A DNA stretch of 64,000 nucleotides from Deinococcus aestuarii (GCF_018863415.1 NZ_JAHKSN010000002.1:1-64000); one strand, 5' to 3'; counted from the stretch's first letter, positions 46,084 to 60,888 are shown. Notes: a model not told the origin generated them from the letters alone. Translations and numbers: made by a program.

Positions 46084-46638
46084 ATGGACCTTGCAGAGCT
46101 GTACCTCTCCGACGTACGCGGGCGGATGCGTGGCGTGAAGGCGCTCGGCGAGGGCGCCCTCGCCCAACTGCGGGAGGACGAGGTGGGCGTGGTGCTCTCG
46201 CCGGGCGGGAACAGCGCCGGGGTCCTCGTGCGGCACCTCGCCGGAAATATGCGCTCGCGCTGGGGCGGCCTGCGGTCGGGGTACGCGGCGGGCATGGAAG
46301 GCGAGACGGGCAGCCGTGACCGGGATGCCGAGTTCGAGGAGAGCGAGCTGAGCCTGACCGAGTTGCGCGCCGAGTGGGAGGACGGCTGGGCCGTGTTTCT
46401 GGACGCCCTGGACCATCTAGGGCCCGCCGACCTCACCCGGACGCTGACCATCCGGGGCGAGGCGCATACCGTGCTGGCGGCCATCCAGCGCCAGGTGGCG
46501 CACTACAGCGGGCACGTCTACCAGCTCGTTTTCCTCGTCAAGACTTTGCGCGGGGAAGGGTGGGAGACGCTGAGCATTCCGCGCGGCGGGTCGGCCAGCT
46601 TCAATGCCGGGATGCGGGGGCGGCACGGCTTGTCTTGA
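46084..46638 (+). CDS. DinB-like four-helix metal-binding protein (DUF1572 type)
   Basis: A 184-residue DinB/YfiT-fold protein. The histidines expected for metal binding are in VRHLAGNMRSRW and VAHYSGHVYQLVF. Members of this fold are often thiol-dependent metal enzymes; the Deinococci carry many DinB paralogues. The ATG at 46084 is 6 nt after TAGGCT. Function unknown. Confidence 0.82.
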   Translation: MDLAELYLSDVRGRMRGVKALGEGALAQLREDEVGVVLSPGGNSAGVLVRHLAGNMRSRWGGLRSGYAAGMEGETGSRDRDAEFEESELSLTELRAEWEDGWAVFLDALDHLGPADLTRTLTIRGEAHTVLAAIQRQVAHYSGHVYQLVFLVKTLRGEGWETLSIPRGGSASFNAGMRGRHGLS

Positions 46639-46682
46639 AGCCTCGTCCTTCTCGTGGACGGCACGGCGCTAGCCTCCTCTCC

Positions 46683-48004
<1,322 letters not shown>

Positions 48005-48008
<4 letters not shown>

Positions 48009-48242
48009 GCCGGGAGGCTGGGCCGTCTTCCCTCCCCTCCAGCCAGCCGCTCGTGCCGCCGCTGTTCTTCCCACCGCTGCTGCTCGTCTGGGCGCCTGGC
48101 GTTCTTGTGGTTCCGGGACACGCACCCGCAGAGGGCCCGCGGTATCGCGGGTGTGGGCCTGACCTTCTCGCAGGCCGTCCTGCTCGTGGTCCTAATCGCC
48201 GCCCTCGTTCAGCTCGCCGCCGGAATGCCCGGACGGTTCTGA
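48005..48242 (+). pseudogene. Frameshifted small membrane protein gene downstream of aroA
   Basis: ATG at 48005 overlaps the aroA stop (ATGA) and reads MSREAGPSSLPSSQPLVPPLFFPPLLLVWA. A one-base shift near 48094 then gives LAFLWFRDTHPQRARGIAGVGLTFSQ and VLLVVLIAALVQLAAGMPGRF, ending at TGA 48240-48242. Together the two frames make a 78-residue two-TM protein. The span is one base more than a multiple of three. It is either a recent frameshift or a sequence error. Confidence 0.6.
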
Positions 48243-48297
48243 CCCGCCCTCATCCTCCTCCCCGTCTGTTCTCACCCCGGTATGCTCGACTTTTTTC

Positions 48298-49398
48298 ATG
48301 CTGAGCAGAACGAAAGGGTGGCTGGTCGCGGCTGGCCTGCTCCTCGCGGGCGGGGCGGGGGCGCAGACGCCGGACCTCCAGGTGCCGGACGGCTTCAAGG
48401 TGACGGTCTTCGCCGAGGGCTTCGGGCAGCCGCGCTTCATGGCAGTGGCGCCGAACGGGGACGTGTTCGTGTCGGACCCGCGCGCCGGGACCGTGACCGT
48501 GCTGCCCGACCGGGACGCGAACGGGCGGGCCGACGGCAAGACGGTCTTCGCCTCGGGCCTTAACCGTCCGCACGGCCTCGCCTTCCAGAACGGGGCCCTC
48601 TACGTGGCGAACACGGACGGGGTGGTGCGCTTCGCCTACCAGACGGGCCAGACGAGGGCGAGCGGGGCGGCGCAACAGATCGTCAGCCTGCCCCCCAACG
48701 GCGGGCACTGGACACGCACGGTCGTCTTCGGGCCGGACGGGAAGATGTACGTCTCGACGGGCTCCACCTGCAACGTCTGCGAGGAGGGCGACAAGCGCCG
48801 CGCCGCCGTGTGGGTCTACGACGCGGACGGCAAGAACGGCAAACCCTACGCGACCGGCCTGCGGAACGCGGTCGGCCTGGAGTGGTACGGCGGCGCCCTC
48901 TACGCGACCAACAACGGGCGCGACATGCTCGGGGACAACATTCCGCCCGAGGGCTTCTACCGGACGAAGGCGGGCGGCTTCTACGGCTGGCCGTACTGCT
49001 ACACGACGCGGCCCGGCCAGCCCCAGGTGTGGGACAAGGACTTCGGGCGCAAAAACGCGAGCGTGTGCGGGGGGGCCACACCCGCCTTCGCCCTGACGAC
49101 CGCGCACTCGGCGCCGCTGGGCCTGACCTTCTACGACGGCCAGACCTTTCCGCAGAATTACCGGGGCAAGATGTTCGCCGCCCTCCACGGCTCGTGGAAC
49201 CGCAGCACCAAGAGCGGCTACAAGGTCGTGACGGTCGACCCGCAGACGGGCAAGGTGACCGACTTCCTGACGGGCTTCCTGCGTGGGCAAAACGTGCTGG
49301 GCCGCCCGGTGGACCTCGTGGTGGCGCGGGACGGCTCGCTGCTGCTGACCGACGACGGCGAGGGGCGGGTCTACCGCATCCAGTACACCGGGGGCTGA
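48298..49398 (+). CDS. PQQ-dependent sugar dehydrogenase / sorbosone dehydrogenase-like
   Basis: A 366-residue secreted six-bladed beta-propeller of the glucose/sorbosone dehydrogenase family. The signal peptide is about residues 1-22 (LVAAGLLLAGGAGA). Family-like stretches are VPDGFKVTVFAEGFGQPRFMAVAPNGDVFVSDP and GLRNAVGLEWYGG. It probably oxidises aldose sugars with PQQ or binds sugars only. ATG at 48298 is 11 nt behind TATGCT (48281-48286). A strong terminator follows. Confidence 0.87.
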   Translation: MLSRTKGWLVAAGLLLAGGAGAQTPDLQVPDGFKVTVFAEGFGQPRFMAVAPNGDVFVSDPRAGTVTVLPDRDANGRADGKTVFASGLNRPHGLAFQNGALYVANTDGVVRFAYQTGQTRASGAAQQIVSLPPNGGHWTRTVVFGPDGKMYVSTGSTCNVCEEGDKRRAAVWVYDADGKNGKPYATGLRNAVGLEWYGGALYATNNGRDMLGDNIPPEGFYRTKAGGFYGWPYCYTTRPGQPQVWDKDFGRKNASVCGGATPAFALTTAHSAPLGLTFYDGQTFPQNYRGKMFAALHGSWNRSTKSGYKVVTVDPQTGKVTDFLTGFLRGQNVLGRPVDLVVARDGSLLLTDDGEGRVYRIQYTGG

Positions 49399-49415
49399 CC
49401 GGAGGGGCGCGGGAC

Positions 49416-49449
49416 TGGACGGGGGCACCCTCACCCCCGTCCATCTTTT
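49416..49449 (+). terminator. Intrinsic terminator after the PQQ sugar dehydrogenase
   Basis: TGGACGGGGG (49416-49425) pairs with CCCCCGTCCA (49434-49443), 10 bp with an 8-nt loop, followed by TCTTTT. Confidence 0.75.
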
Positions 49450-49510
49450 GCCCTGACGAGCGGTTCCTGCGCGTCAGGGAGGGCCGTCACCGTCGCGGTA
49501 AGATCGGGCC

Positions 49511-50356
49511 ATGACCATCGCCATCGTGACGGACTCGACCAGCGACCTCGCACCCGCGCTGCGCGAACAGCACGGCATCCGGAGCGTGCCGCTGTACGTG
49601 CTGTTCGACGGCAAGATGCACAAAGACGGCATCGACATCACCCCCGCCGACCTCTTCCGGGGCCTGAAGGAGGGCAAGAAGACGCCCAGCACGTCACAGC
49701 CCAGCCCCGCCGAGTTCGCCGCCGTGTACGGGGAGGCGCTTTCGGCGGCCGACGAGGTGATCAGCGTCCACATCAGCGGGCAGCTCTCGGGCACGGTGGG
49801 CAGCGCGCGGCTGGCGGCCCAGGACTTCGGAGGCCGGGTGACGGTGGTGGACAGCCGCTCGGCGAGCCTGACCCTCGGGATGATGGCCCTGCGCGCCGCC
49901 GACCGGGCCCGCGAGGGTCGAAACAGCGCCGAGATCGTCGCCGAGCTGGAACGGGTCGCGGCGGTCGCCAACATCCGCTTCACGGTGGACACCCTCGACT
50001 TCCTGCGGATCAACGGGCGCATCGGGGGCGCGCAGGCCCTGCTCGGGAGCCTGCTCAACATCAAGCCGATCCTGACGGTCAAGGACGGGCGGGTCGAGTC
50101 CGCCGGGCGGGTGCGCGGGCACAAGAAGGCGGTCGCGGACATCGTGGATCACGTCCGCACCTATGCCTCCGCGCACGGCGAGGTGCGGGTGGCCTTTCTG
50201 GCGACTCTGGGCGGCGAGGAGTACGTCCGGGAAATCCGCGCCGGACTGGAGGGCGTGACCTTCACCGACCTCGGCGACCACCAGATCGGCGCCGTGATCG
50301 CCACCCACACCGGCCCCGGCACGATGGGCGTGACGGTCGAACCCGTCACCGTGTGA
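49511..50356 (+). CDS. degV: DegV-family fatty acid-binding protein
   Basis: A 281-residue DegV/FakB-like protein that binds a fatty acid for phosphorylation by a FakA-type kinase. Conserved N-terminal TDSTSDLAP, the STSQPSP loop and the [10 protein letters not shown] end identify the family. The start ATG at 49511 lies 6 nt after TAAGAT (49499-49504). It is monocistronic. Confidence 0.9.
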   Translation: MTIAIVTDSTSDLAPALREQHGIRSVPLYVLFDGKMHKDGIDITPADLFRGLKEGKKTPSTSQPSPAEFAAVYGEALSAADEVISVHISGQLSGTVGSARLAAQDFGGRVTVVDSRSASLTLGMMALRAADRAREGRNSAEIVAELERVAAVANIRFTVDTLDFLRINGRIGGAQALLGSLLNIKPILTVKDGRVESAGRVRGHKKAVADIVDHVRTYASAHGEVRVAFLATLGGEEYVREIRAGLEGVTFTDLGDHQIGAVIATHTGPGTMGVTVEPVTV

Positions 50357-50588
50357 GGGCGAGGGACTGGGGTTGACACCCCCTCGTGGGAGACGGACAC
50401 AGCCCGCACCGCGAGCCTCGCGAAGCAGTTTGCAGAGGGGGAAGCCGCAACCGCCCCACCCGCACGGCCAGCAGAGAGTGGCCGCGACCTTCTGACTGAC
50501 CCTGGGACGGGGTGCCCGCACACCCCCTCCTCACCTCTGCTCCGGAGACCGTCTCGTCACCCAGGCGTCTTTTCAAACGCCCCCGCCG

Positions 50589-51617
50589 TCACGCCGCGTC
50601 GCTTTTCTCCGCCCGCGCGAAGATCATGCGGCCCACGTTGGTCTGCACGTTGTTCACCACGAGGACGCGGGTGGGCTTGCCGCGGTACTTCAGGCCGTCC
50701 TCGACCACGACCATCGTGCCGTCTTCCAGGTAGCCGACCCCCTGACCCTGCTGCTGCCCGTTCTTCGTGACCGTGACGGTGAGGTAGTCCCCGGCCTGGA
50801 CCTGGGGTCTCAGGGCCACGGCGAGGGCGTGCAGGCTCAGGACCGTGAGGCCGTGCAGCCGGGCGATCTTGCCGAGGTTGCCGTCGTTCGAGAGGAGGGC
50901 GGCCCCCGTCTGGCGGGCGAGGCGCACGAGCTTGTCGTCCACGGTGGAAAGGGTCGGGTCGTCCCAGTCCTCGACGCGCAGGGGGCGGGCCTCGCGCAAC
51001 TCCTCCAGCACGGCGAGGCCGCGTTTGCCGCGCGTGCGTTTCTGGGGGTCGCCGTGGTCGGCGAGAAGCTGCAACTCGCGCAGCACGAAGCCGGGCACGA
51101 TCAGCTCACCCTCCAGAAAGCCGCTGCGGGCGAGGTCGAGGATGCGTCCGTCGATGATGACGTTGGTGTCGAGCAGCTTGCCCCCGGCGGGGCGCCGGGC
51201 GGGCGGCAGGGCGAGGGGCGCGAAGGCGCCTTCGTGGCGCAGGGCAAAGGGCACGAAAAAGGCCGCGAGCAGCAGGGTGGCGAGGACGCTCCACAGCCAG
51301 GTCGAAAAGGGCAGGCCGCGCAGCAGACTCCCGAGCAGCACGCTCAGGAGCAGGGCGACCATCAGCCCGAAGGTGGCCGCCGCCACCCGCCGGGGAGAGA
51401 GCCCGGCGTACCAGCGCCCCAGCCTGCCCACCCATCCGGCGGCGAGACGTTCGGCGCGGGGAGCGAGCAGCAGGGCGGCGAGCGCCCCCGCCAGCCCCAG
51501 GCTGAGGGTATTCACCCGCGCCAGGTCGGGGTCGCCGCTGCCGCCTTCCAGCGCCCGGCCGACCCCCAGACCGGCGAGCAGACCGAGCAAAATGAGAACA
51601 AGCCGCAGCCAGAGCAC
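50589..51617 (-). CDS. Integral-membrane PIN and TRAM domain protein (YacL type)
   Basis: A 342-residue protein with four N-terminal membrane helices (residues 1-125), a PIN RNase-like domain (LLDTNVIIDGRILDL with acidic residues, later STVDDKLVRLA and LLSNDGNLGKIA) and a C-terminal TRAM domain (PQVQAGDYLTVTVTKNG...). This is the YacL architecture of Firmicutes and Deinococci. Not a VapC toxin: no antitoxin adjoins. GTG at 51617 follows TAGACT by 7 nt. Confidence 0.88.
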   Translation of the reverse strand: MLWLRLVLILLGLLAGLGVGRALEGGSGDPDLARVNTLSLGLAGALAALLLAPRAERLAAGWVGRLGRWYAGLSPRRVAAATFGLMVALLLSVLLGSLLRGLPFSTWLWSVLATLLLAAFFVPFALRHEGAFAPLALPPARRPAGGKLLDTNVIIDGRILDLARSGFLEGELIVPGFVLRELQLLADHGDPQKRTRGKRGLAVLEELREARPLRVEDWDDPTLSTVDDKLVRLARQTGAALLSNDGNLGKIARLHGLTVLSLHALAVALRPQVQAGDYLTVTVTKNGQQQGQGVGYLEDGTMVVVEDGLKYRGKPTRVLVVNNVQTNVGRMIFARAEKSDAA

Positions 51618-51896
51618 GCCCCCAAGTCTACCCCGCGAGGTCGCCCGGGCGCTGTCACTTTGCCGCCGCGCGGGGAAACAGACCGGGCCGTGAGCGCGGC
51701 GCCCCGGTTCTGGGGTGGGGCACGGTCTGTCCCGCCCCCGCCCGAGGACGGCGCTCACCCCGGCCCCTCGCTCCGTCCCGCCGCCGTGCGGGTCCGCCCG
51801 GGCCGCAGAGGCATGTGGGAGGACCGGCAGCGGGCGCGGCCAGCGACGTGAGAAGCTCAAAGTCGGCGCTCATGGGAGGCGGGTAGGATGGGCGCC

Positions 51897-52721
51897 ATGC
51901 CTCAAGTTTCCCAAACGCTTCGCGTCGCGGGTCTGCTCCTGGCAGGCCTTTCGGGGGCCGTCAGCGCCCAGGGCACGGCCGCTCCCGCCCGCCCCGCCTC
52001 CACCCCGGCGGCTCCGGCCCGGCCCGCCGCGTCCGCGTCCGTGTCCGCCGCGACCACCAAGGCGGCGAGCAGCCTCGCGGTCGAGGTCAGCGGCACCGTC
52101 CGGGGCCAGATCGTCTCCTGCCCGGCGGCGCTGCGGGTGGGGGCCTCGGCGGTGTGCCTGTACGTGCAGAATGCCCCCGCCGCGCTGCGCCCCCTGGTGC
52201 GCGGCAAGCTCGGCGCCCGCGCGCTCGGCGACTGGAAGTCGACCCCGAGCGGCAAGGCCAGTTCCCTGCTGGTGTCCTCCGCCCCGAACGGCCCGGTCGC
52301 CGCCTACGTGCTGCTGACGGCGCTGGGGGACCGCGAAACCCTCGTCGTCGTGGACGCGGCGAACCCGGCGGTCGCCCAGGCGGCCTCGCCGAGCACCGCG
52401 CCCGTCGGGATCGTGAAGGGCCAGCCCTACGTCCTGGGTCGCGATCTCGTCGGCGTGGTGAGCGTGACCTCGCTGGGATCGGGCAAGTTCCGCCTGCTGG
52501 GCGCCAGCGGGCAGCCCCTGACCGTCACCGTCGGGCAAAAGACCGCGCAGCTCGGGAACGGCAGCGTCGAGTTGCCCCTGCTTCCGGCCACCGACGGGCG
52601 CAACCTGATCTTCCCGCTCGCCGGACTGCGCGCGCTGGGCTGCACCCTGACCCCGGCGGGAGCCAACGTGACGGTCGCGTGCGGGACGGCGAGCGTGGGG
52701 CTCAAGCCCATCGTGTTCTGA
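51897..52721 (+). CDS. Secreted protein with Ala/Pro-rich linker, unknown function
   Basis: A 274-residue exported protein. Signal peptide about 1-25 (LRVAGLLLAGLSGAVSAQ), then a 30-residue Ala/Pro/Ser linker and a globular domain. The C-terminal part (ATDGRNLIFPLAGLRALGCTLTPAGANVTVACG) recalls copper amine oxidase N-like or stalk domains, but I would not assign it firmly. ATG at 51897 is taken since TAGGAT (51884-51889) overlaps the other ATG at 51888. Confidence 0.75.
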   Translation: MPQVSQTLRVAGLLLAGLSGAVSAQGTAAPARPASTPAAPARPAASASVSAATTKAASSLAVEVSGTVRGQIVSCPAALRVGASAVCLYVQNAPAALRPLVRGKLGARALGDWKSTPSGKASSLLVSSAPNGPVAAYVLLTALGDRETLVVVDAANPAVAQAASPSTAPVGIVKGQPYVLGRDLVGVVSVTSLGSGKFRLLGASGQPLTVTVGQKTAQLGNGSVELPLLPATDGRNLIFPLAGLRALGCTLTPAGANVTVACGTASVGLKPIVF

Positions 52722-52952
52722 GCGGTCAGCTTCCAGCCGCCAGCAGCGGAAGGGAGAACAGAGGGGAGGGGTCCGGGAGGGCTCCTCCCCTCTCGTCCCG
52801 CGGGGTGGCGACGGACCTGGGGCCGCGAGCCCCTGCCGGTGGCTGGCCGCTGGCCGCCTTCCCACGTTCACCTTGCCTTGAGGGTCGCGCCCAGGGGCAA
52901 CTTCGGGCGGGCAGGGTGCGTAATCATAACCGCCAAGGAGGCACACCCCACC

Positions 52953-53630
<678 letters not shown>

Positions 53631-53650
53631 GGCGCGGAGCCTTGACCGGG

Positions 53651-53680
53651 AAGGGGCGCCCGCAGCGCCCTTTCTCCCTT
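53651..53680 (+). terminator. Intrinsic terminator after pspA
   Basis: AAGGGGCGC (53651-53659) pairs with GCGCCCTTT (53664-53672), one wobble, followed by CTCCCTT. Confidence 0.6.
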
Positions 53681-53734
53681 TTCCCGTGCGGTTCCGGTCA
53701 GCCAGACTTCAGGAATGCTGACAGAATGGGGCCG

Positions 53735-54433
53735 ATGCCCTGCCTTACCCTCCAGAACATGCGAGGCCGCTTGCTCCTCCTCGCCCTTCCGCTGACGGCG
53801 GCGCTGGGGGCCTGCGCGCCCGCCGCCAACCCCACGGGCGCACCCCCCGTCCAGGCCAGCACCCCCGTCAACCGCGTGTCCTTTTATCCCCAGGAGACGG
53901 GGCTCACCTGGACCTACCTCCCCGAGGGGGAGGCGGCGGGCGGCGTGCCCTACACCCTGCGGGGGCTCGGACCCACCGTCTTCGCCGGGCAGAGCGTCCT
54001 CGCCTCCGGGCTCACCGGGCGCGGCGCCGAGCAGACGTGGTACCGGCGGGTGGATGCCAGCGGCGTGCGGCTGCTGGGCTTCCGCAAGCCGGGCGTCACC
54101 GTCAGCCTCGACCCCGCCTGGGTGGAGGCCCCCGCCGAGAGCGCGTGGCGGGTGGGTCTGGGCTGGCAGGGCGAGAGCCGCGTGACGATCACGAGCGACG
54201 ACGGCAAGGTCCAGGCGCAAGGAACCCTGCGCTACCGCTACGACGTGCAGGACCGCCGCCGGGTGAGCACCCCGGGCGGAAGTTTCGACGTGTGGGTCGT
54301 CACCCGCCAGATCACCGACGACGTGGGGGGCCTCTTTCCCCAGGCCCAGCAACTGTGGTTCGCGCCCTTCGTGGGGGACGTGCGGACGCCCGAGGGGCTG
54401 CTCCTCACCGGGAGGAACTTCAATGTGCGCTGA
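53735..54433 (+). CDS. Lipoprotein, unknown function
   Basis: A 232-residue lipoprotein. The lipobox is LGAC in LTAALGACAPAA, giving a lipidated Cys near residue 28. The rest is a beta-rich domain with repeated Trp/Tyr and no recognisable family. ATG at 53735 is chosen since CAGAAT (53722-53727) lies 7 nt upstream; ATG at 53759 is an alternative. Confidence 0.75.
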   Translation: MPCLTLQNMRGRLLLLALPLTAALGACAPAANPTGAPPVQASTPVNRVSFYPQETGLTWTYLPEGEAAGGVPYTLRGLGPTVFAGQSVLASGLTGRGAEQTWYRRVDASGVRLLGFRKPGVTVSLDPAWVEAPAESAWRVGLGWQGESRVTITSDDGKVQAQGTLRYRYDVQDRRRVSTPGGSFDVWVVTRQITDDVGGLFPQAQQLWFAPFVGDVRTPEGLLLTGRNFNVR

Positions 54434-54502
54434 GGGGCCTGTGCCCCGCGGGACATTCGGAGGGCCCCCCGTCCTTAAGCTCATCCCCAAGGGAGGCCAG
54501 CC

Positions 54503-56410
<1,908 letters not shown>

Positions 56411-56421
56411 GACGGGAAGGA

Positions 56422-56463
56422 GAAGGCGGGGGACAGGAGAAACTTGTCCTCCGCCTTCGTTTT
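56422..56463 (+). terminator. Intrinsic terminator after dxs
   Basis: A 14-bp stem, GAAGGCGGGGGACA (56422-56435) with TGTCCTCCGCCTTC (56445-56458), one G-T pair and a 9-nt loop, is followed by GTTTT. Confidence 0.8.
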
Positions 56464-56565
56464 GCGGCCGTCAGGAGGCCAGGGGGCAGACGGCCTTTGA
56501 ATCAGCCGGGACAGCCCCTTTCCTGCGAAGCTTTGCAAGTTCGGTCAGGTTTCCCAGGTCCCTGA

Positions 56566-57189
56566 TCAGACGCCCAGCCGGTCGGCCAGTGCCCGCACCG
56601 ACCGGCCCGTCGTTACCGGGCCGTGGCCGACGTACACCTCGCTCGGCGCGATATCGGCGATCTTGCGAACCGTGCGCTGGGCCTGCGCCACGTCGGCGCT
56701 GAGGAAGGCCGGACCCATCGCCGCCTGACCACGCCGCGAGGCCAGCGCGTCGGCGGCGACGAGCACGCCGTCCCGCAGCAGCCCGATCTGCCCCGGCGTG
56801 TGCCCGGGAAGGTGAATGACCTGCCAGCCCATCAACGTGTCGCCCTCGGCGAGCGTTTGGAGGGCAGCACGCGGCACGGGCGGCACCGGGAAGTTGAGCA
56901 GGCGCCCGAGGACAGGTATGGGCAGTGGCGGGCGCGGCGTCTCCCCGGTGAGGTACGGCAGGTCGAGAGCGTGCGCGTAGATCGGCAGGCCCAGCGACTC
57001 CCACAGGTGCCGGGCACCGCCCGCGTGGTCGGGGTGGTGGTGGGTGAGAAAGAGGGCCTTGACACCCGACGCCCGCGCCCAGGCCAGGACCCTTTCGCGG
57101 GTGCCTGCGAGGCCGCTGTCTACGAGGAGCGTTCCCTCGTCCGTCTGGAGCAGATACGTGTTCGCCCCGAAGGTGCGGTATTCGAGCAT
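56566..57189 (-). CDS. MBL-fold metallo-hydrolase
   Basis: A 207-residue metallo-beta-lactamase fold protein. The zinc motif HxHxDH is H50-H51-H52-P53-D54-H55 in FLTHHHPDHAGG, with a further His in IHLPGHTPGQIG and an Asp in VAADALAS. Glyoxalase II or lactonase-like roles are possible but unproven. ATG at 57189 follows TACAAT by 6 nt. Confidence 0.88.
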   Translation of the reverse strand: MLEYRTFGANTYLLQTDEGTLLVDSGLAGTRERVLAWARASGVKALFLTHHHPDHAGGARHLWESLGLPIYAHALDLPYLTGETPRPPLPIPVLGRLLNFPVPPVPRAALQTLAEGDTLMGWQVIHLPGHTPGQIGLLRDGVLVAADALASRRGQAAMGPAFLSADVAQAQRTVRKIADIAPSEVYVGHGPVTTGRSVRALADRLGV

Positions 57190-57214
57190 GTCGGATTGTA
57201 GACCCGGGCGGGCC

Positions 57215-58498
57215 TCAGTCCCGAACCTGTCCTTCCCCCACCACGACCCACTTCGTCGTCGTCAGCTCGCGCAGGCCCATCGGGCCCCGGGCGTGGAGCT
57301 TCTGGGTGCTGATGGCGACCTCGGCGCCGAGGCCGAGTTGCCCGCCGTCGTTGAAGCGGGGGCTGGCGTTCACCATCACGGCGGCGCTGTCCACGTCGGC
57401 CACGAAGCGCTCAGCCTGGGCGGGGTCGCGCGTCAGGATCACGTCGGTGTGGTTGCCGTGCGCGGCGATGAAGTCGAGGGCCCCCTCCAGCCCGGAGACG
57501 GTGCGGAGGCTGGCGGTCAGGGCGAGGAACTCGGTGCCGTAGTCGGAGTCCCGGGCGGGCTCGGCCTCGATTCCGGCGGCGTGCAAGGTGGCGAGGGCGG
57601 GGGAATCGGCGCGCAGGGTGACCCCGTGCGAGACCAGATCACGGGCGATGGCGGGCAGGGCGGGCAGCGCCCCCGCGTGGACGAGCAGGGTGTCGAGGGC
57701 GTTGCAGGCGCTGGGCTTTTGTACCTTGGCATTGCGGATAAGCCGGACGGCCCGCTCCACGTCCGCCGGGTCGCGGGTGAACGTCTCGTCGAGATACACA
57801 TGCACGACGCCGATGCCGCCCACGATGACGGGGACGGTGGCGTTTTCCACGCAGTAGCGGTGCAGGCCCGCCCCGCCCCGGGGGATGATCGCGTCCACGA
57901 GGTCGTCGAGGCGCAGGAGTTCGAGCATCCTTTCGCGGGCGGGGTCGCCCATGACCTGCACGGCGTCGCCCGGCAACCCCTCTTGCTCCAGGGCGGCGCG
58001 GACGGCCCCCTCCAGCGCCGCGTTGCTGCTGACCGTCTCCTTGCCCCCGCGCAGGATGGCGGCGTTGCCGCTCATCAGGGCCAGGGCCGAGACGTCCACG
58101 GTCACGTTCGGGCGGCTCTCGTAGATCACGCCGAGAACGCCGAGGGGCACCCGGCGGCGCGACACGCGGATGCCGTTGGGGCGCACCTCCTCGGGCGTGG
58201 TCTCCCCCACCGGGTCGGGCAGGCGGGCGACGGCCTCCACGTCGGCGGCGATGGCACAGAGCGAGGCCGCGTCCAGCCGCAGCCGGGCGACCAGGTGCGC
58301 GGGGAGGCCCGCCGCCTGCGCCGCCGCCACGTCCCGCGCGTTCGCGGCGAGGATGTCCCCCTCGCGCGCCCGCAGCTCCCGCGCGACCGCGTGCAGGGCC
58401 GCCGCCTTGCGCGCGGTGGGCAGCGAGCGCAGCACCCGCGCCGCCCGCCGCGCCCGCACGCCCAGCTCACGGACGGAGAGGGTCCCGGTGGTCGTCAT
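57215..58498 (-). CDS. proA: Gamma-glutamyl phosphate reductase
   Basis: A 427-residue enzyme reducing gamma-glutamyl phosphate in proline synthesis. The catalytic Cys is in [11 protein letters not shown]. The nucleotide region [16 protein letters not shown] is typical. ATG at 58498 follows TACCCT by 7 nt, so proA has its own leaderless promoter although proB lies 97 bp upstream on the same strand. Confidence 0.93.
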   Translation of the reverse strand: MTTTGTLSVRELGVRARRAARVLRSLPTARKAAALHAVARELRAREGDILAANARDVAAAQAAGLPAHLVARLRLDAASLCAIAADVEAVARLPDPVGETTPEEVRPNGIRVSRRRVPLGVLGVIYESRPNVTVDVSALALMSGNAAILRGGKETVSSNAALEGAVRAALEQEGLPGDAVQVMGDPARERMLELLRLDDLVDAIIPRGGAGLHRYCVENATVPVIVGGIGVVHVYLDETFTRDPADVERAVRLIRNAKVQKPSACNALDTLLVHAGALPALPAIARDLVSHGVTLRADSPALATLHAAGIEAEPARDSDYGTEFLALTASLRTVSGLEGALDFIAAHGNHTDVILTRDPAQAERFVADVDSAAVMVNASPRFNDGGQLGLGAEVAISTQKLHARGPMGLRELTTTKWVVVGEGQVRD

Positions 58499-58595
58499 GG
58501 GGCCAGGGTAGCAGGGGTGGGTGGCGGGTCGCGTGTGGCGTGTAGAGGAGACCGGAACCGCCCCCACCAGCGACAGGCCGCGCGCCACGGGCCCG

Positions 58596-59687
<1,092 letters not shown>

Positions 59688-59773
59688 GGGGCACAGGATA
59701 GGGGCCGGGCCCGCCTCTCGCGGTCATCCTTCCGGCGGACGCGCGCCCCCCGGCTCACCGCGAGACTGGGGCC

Positions 59774-59797
59774 ATGCCGAGGAAGGCGCGGCCATGA
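59774..59797 (+). CDS. Mini-ORF (7 codons) overlapping the DUF998-like start
   Basis: ATG at 59774 opens MPRKARP and stops at TGA 59795-59797, overlapping the ATG at 59794 as ATGA. GAGACT lies 6 nt before the first ATG. The layout is the same as that before the CitE-like gene at 4354. Confidence 0.3.
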   Translation: MPRKARP

Positions 59798-60477
59798 CCG
59801 ACAGGGCCCCCGCCCCGCCGCGCCTCCTCCCGCGGTTCGGCGCTGCCCTCTGGGTGGTCGGCGCGCTCCAGTTCCTCGCCGCGCACCTGATCGTCCAGAC
59901 GGCGTGGAGCGCCCCGTACCGCTGGTCGGCGAACAACATCAGCGACCTGGGGAACGTGCGGTGCGGACCCTGGGGCGACCCGCCGAGGGACGTGTGCTCC
60001 CCGCTGCACGGCCTCATGAACGTGTCGTTCGCCGTGCAGGGCGCCGCCCTGCTCCTCGGGGCCCTGCTGCTGTGGACGTGCTGGCGGCCCACCCGGGCCT
60101 CGCGGGCCGGGCGCGTGCTGCTCCTGGCGGGCGGTGCCGGCTGGGTCGCGGCGGGGCTCTTTCCCGCCGACGTGAACGAGAACCTGCACGTGCTGGGGGC
60201 GGTGCTGATCTTTTTCGCCGGGAACCTCGGGCTGCTGCTGGCCGGGCCCGCCTTCGCGGGGCGTCCCGGTCTGGCCCTCCCCCGGCTGGGGGCCCTCCTG
60301 GGGGCCGCCGGGCTGCTGGGCATGGGGCTTTTGTTCGGCGGTCAGTTTCTGGGGCTCGGGATGGGCGGAATGGAACGGGTGACGGTCTTCCCGCTTCAGG
60401 TGTGGACCCTGCTGGCGGGGAGCGCCGTCCTGGGCACCCCGTCCGTTCGCCGCCGCACCGTCCGGAGGGGCGAGTAG
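59794..60477 (+). CDS. DUF998-like polytopic membrane protein
   Basis: A 227-residue integral membrane protein with six hydrophobic segments. The extracytoplasmic loop WSANNISDLGNVRCG and the later FPADVNENLHVLGA fit DUF998. Function is unknown. The start overlaps the mini-ORF stop. A Shine-Dalgarno-like GGAAGG lies about 8 nt upstream. Confidence 0.78.
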   Translation: MTDRAPAPPRLLPRFGAALWVVGALQFLAAHLIVQTAWSAPYRWSANNISDLGNVRCGPWGDPPRDVCSPLHGLMNVSFAVQGAALLLGALLLWTCWRPTRASRAGRVLLLAGGAGWVAAGLFPADVNENLHVLGAVLIFFAGNLGLLLAGPAFAGRPGLALPRLGALLGAAGLLGMGLLFGGQFLGLGMGGMERVTVFPLQVWTLLAGSAVLGTPSVRRRTVRRGE

Positions 60478-60591
60478 GCGGCGCGGCCCCTCCTTCCTTT
60501 CCTGCCATGACAGGCCGCTGACCATCCGGCTCCACCCTGCGGGCACGGGGGCTCACCCGCCCGGACCACGCCCCACACCCCTGGAGGTCAG

Positions 60592-60888
60592 ATGCAGGCT
60601 TCACCCTCGACCCTTCCCCTGGTTCTCCTGCTCACGGCCTTTGGCCTGCTCACCTTCCTGGTCGCCGGGTGGGTGGCGGCGGGCGTGGTCCTCGTGGTCG
60701 TCCTGCTGCTTCTCACCACGGCCTCCGGGCGCGGGCGGGAGCGGCGGGGTGGCCGGGGCCGGGCGGTCGGGACCGGCGGCGGGGACTGGGCCTGGAGCCC
60801 GGGCGATTCCGGCGGGCACGGGGGAGGGTGCGACGCGGGCGGCGACGGTGGGAGCGGCGGGGACGGCGGAGGGTGCGGGGGCACGTAG
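60592..60888 (+). CDS. Small membrane protein with Gly/Cys-rich tail
   Basis: A 98-residue protein: one or two hydrophobic segments (about 9-45), a short basic stretch (SGRGRERRGGRGR) and a tail of Gly, Asp and two Cys (GGGCDAGG, GGGCGGT). GGAGG precedes the ATG at 60592. The tail type recurs in many bacteria without known role. Confidence 0.55.
   Translation: MQASPSTLPLVLLLTAFGLLTFLVAGWVAAGVVLVVVLLLLTTASGRGRERRGGRGRAVGTGGGDWAWSPGDSGGHGGGCDAGGDGGSGGDGGGCGGT

Noticed and set aside
50357..50588. Gene or terminator in the gap between degV and the PIN-TRAM gene
   Set aside because: No convincing ORF, and only weak partial dyads; it resembles decayed intergenic repeat DNA.
51618..51896. Coding extension of the PIN-TRAM protein on the minus strand
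   Set aside because: The upstream frame is open but the residues are Arg/Pro-rich and the -10 box TAGACT just before GTG 1 of the membrane region favours a start at 51617.
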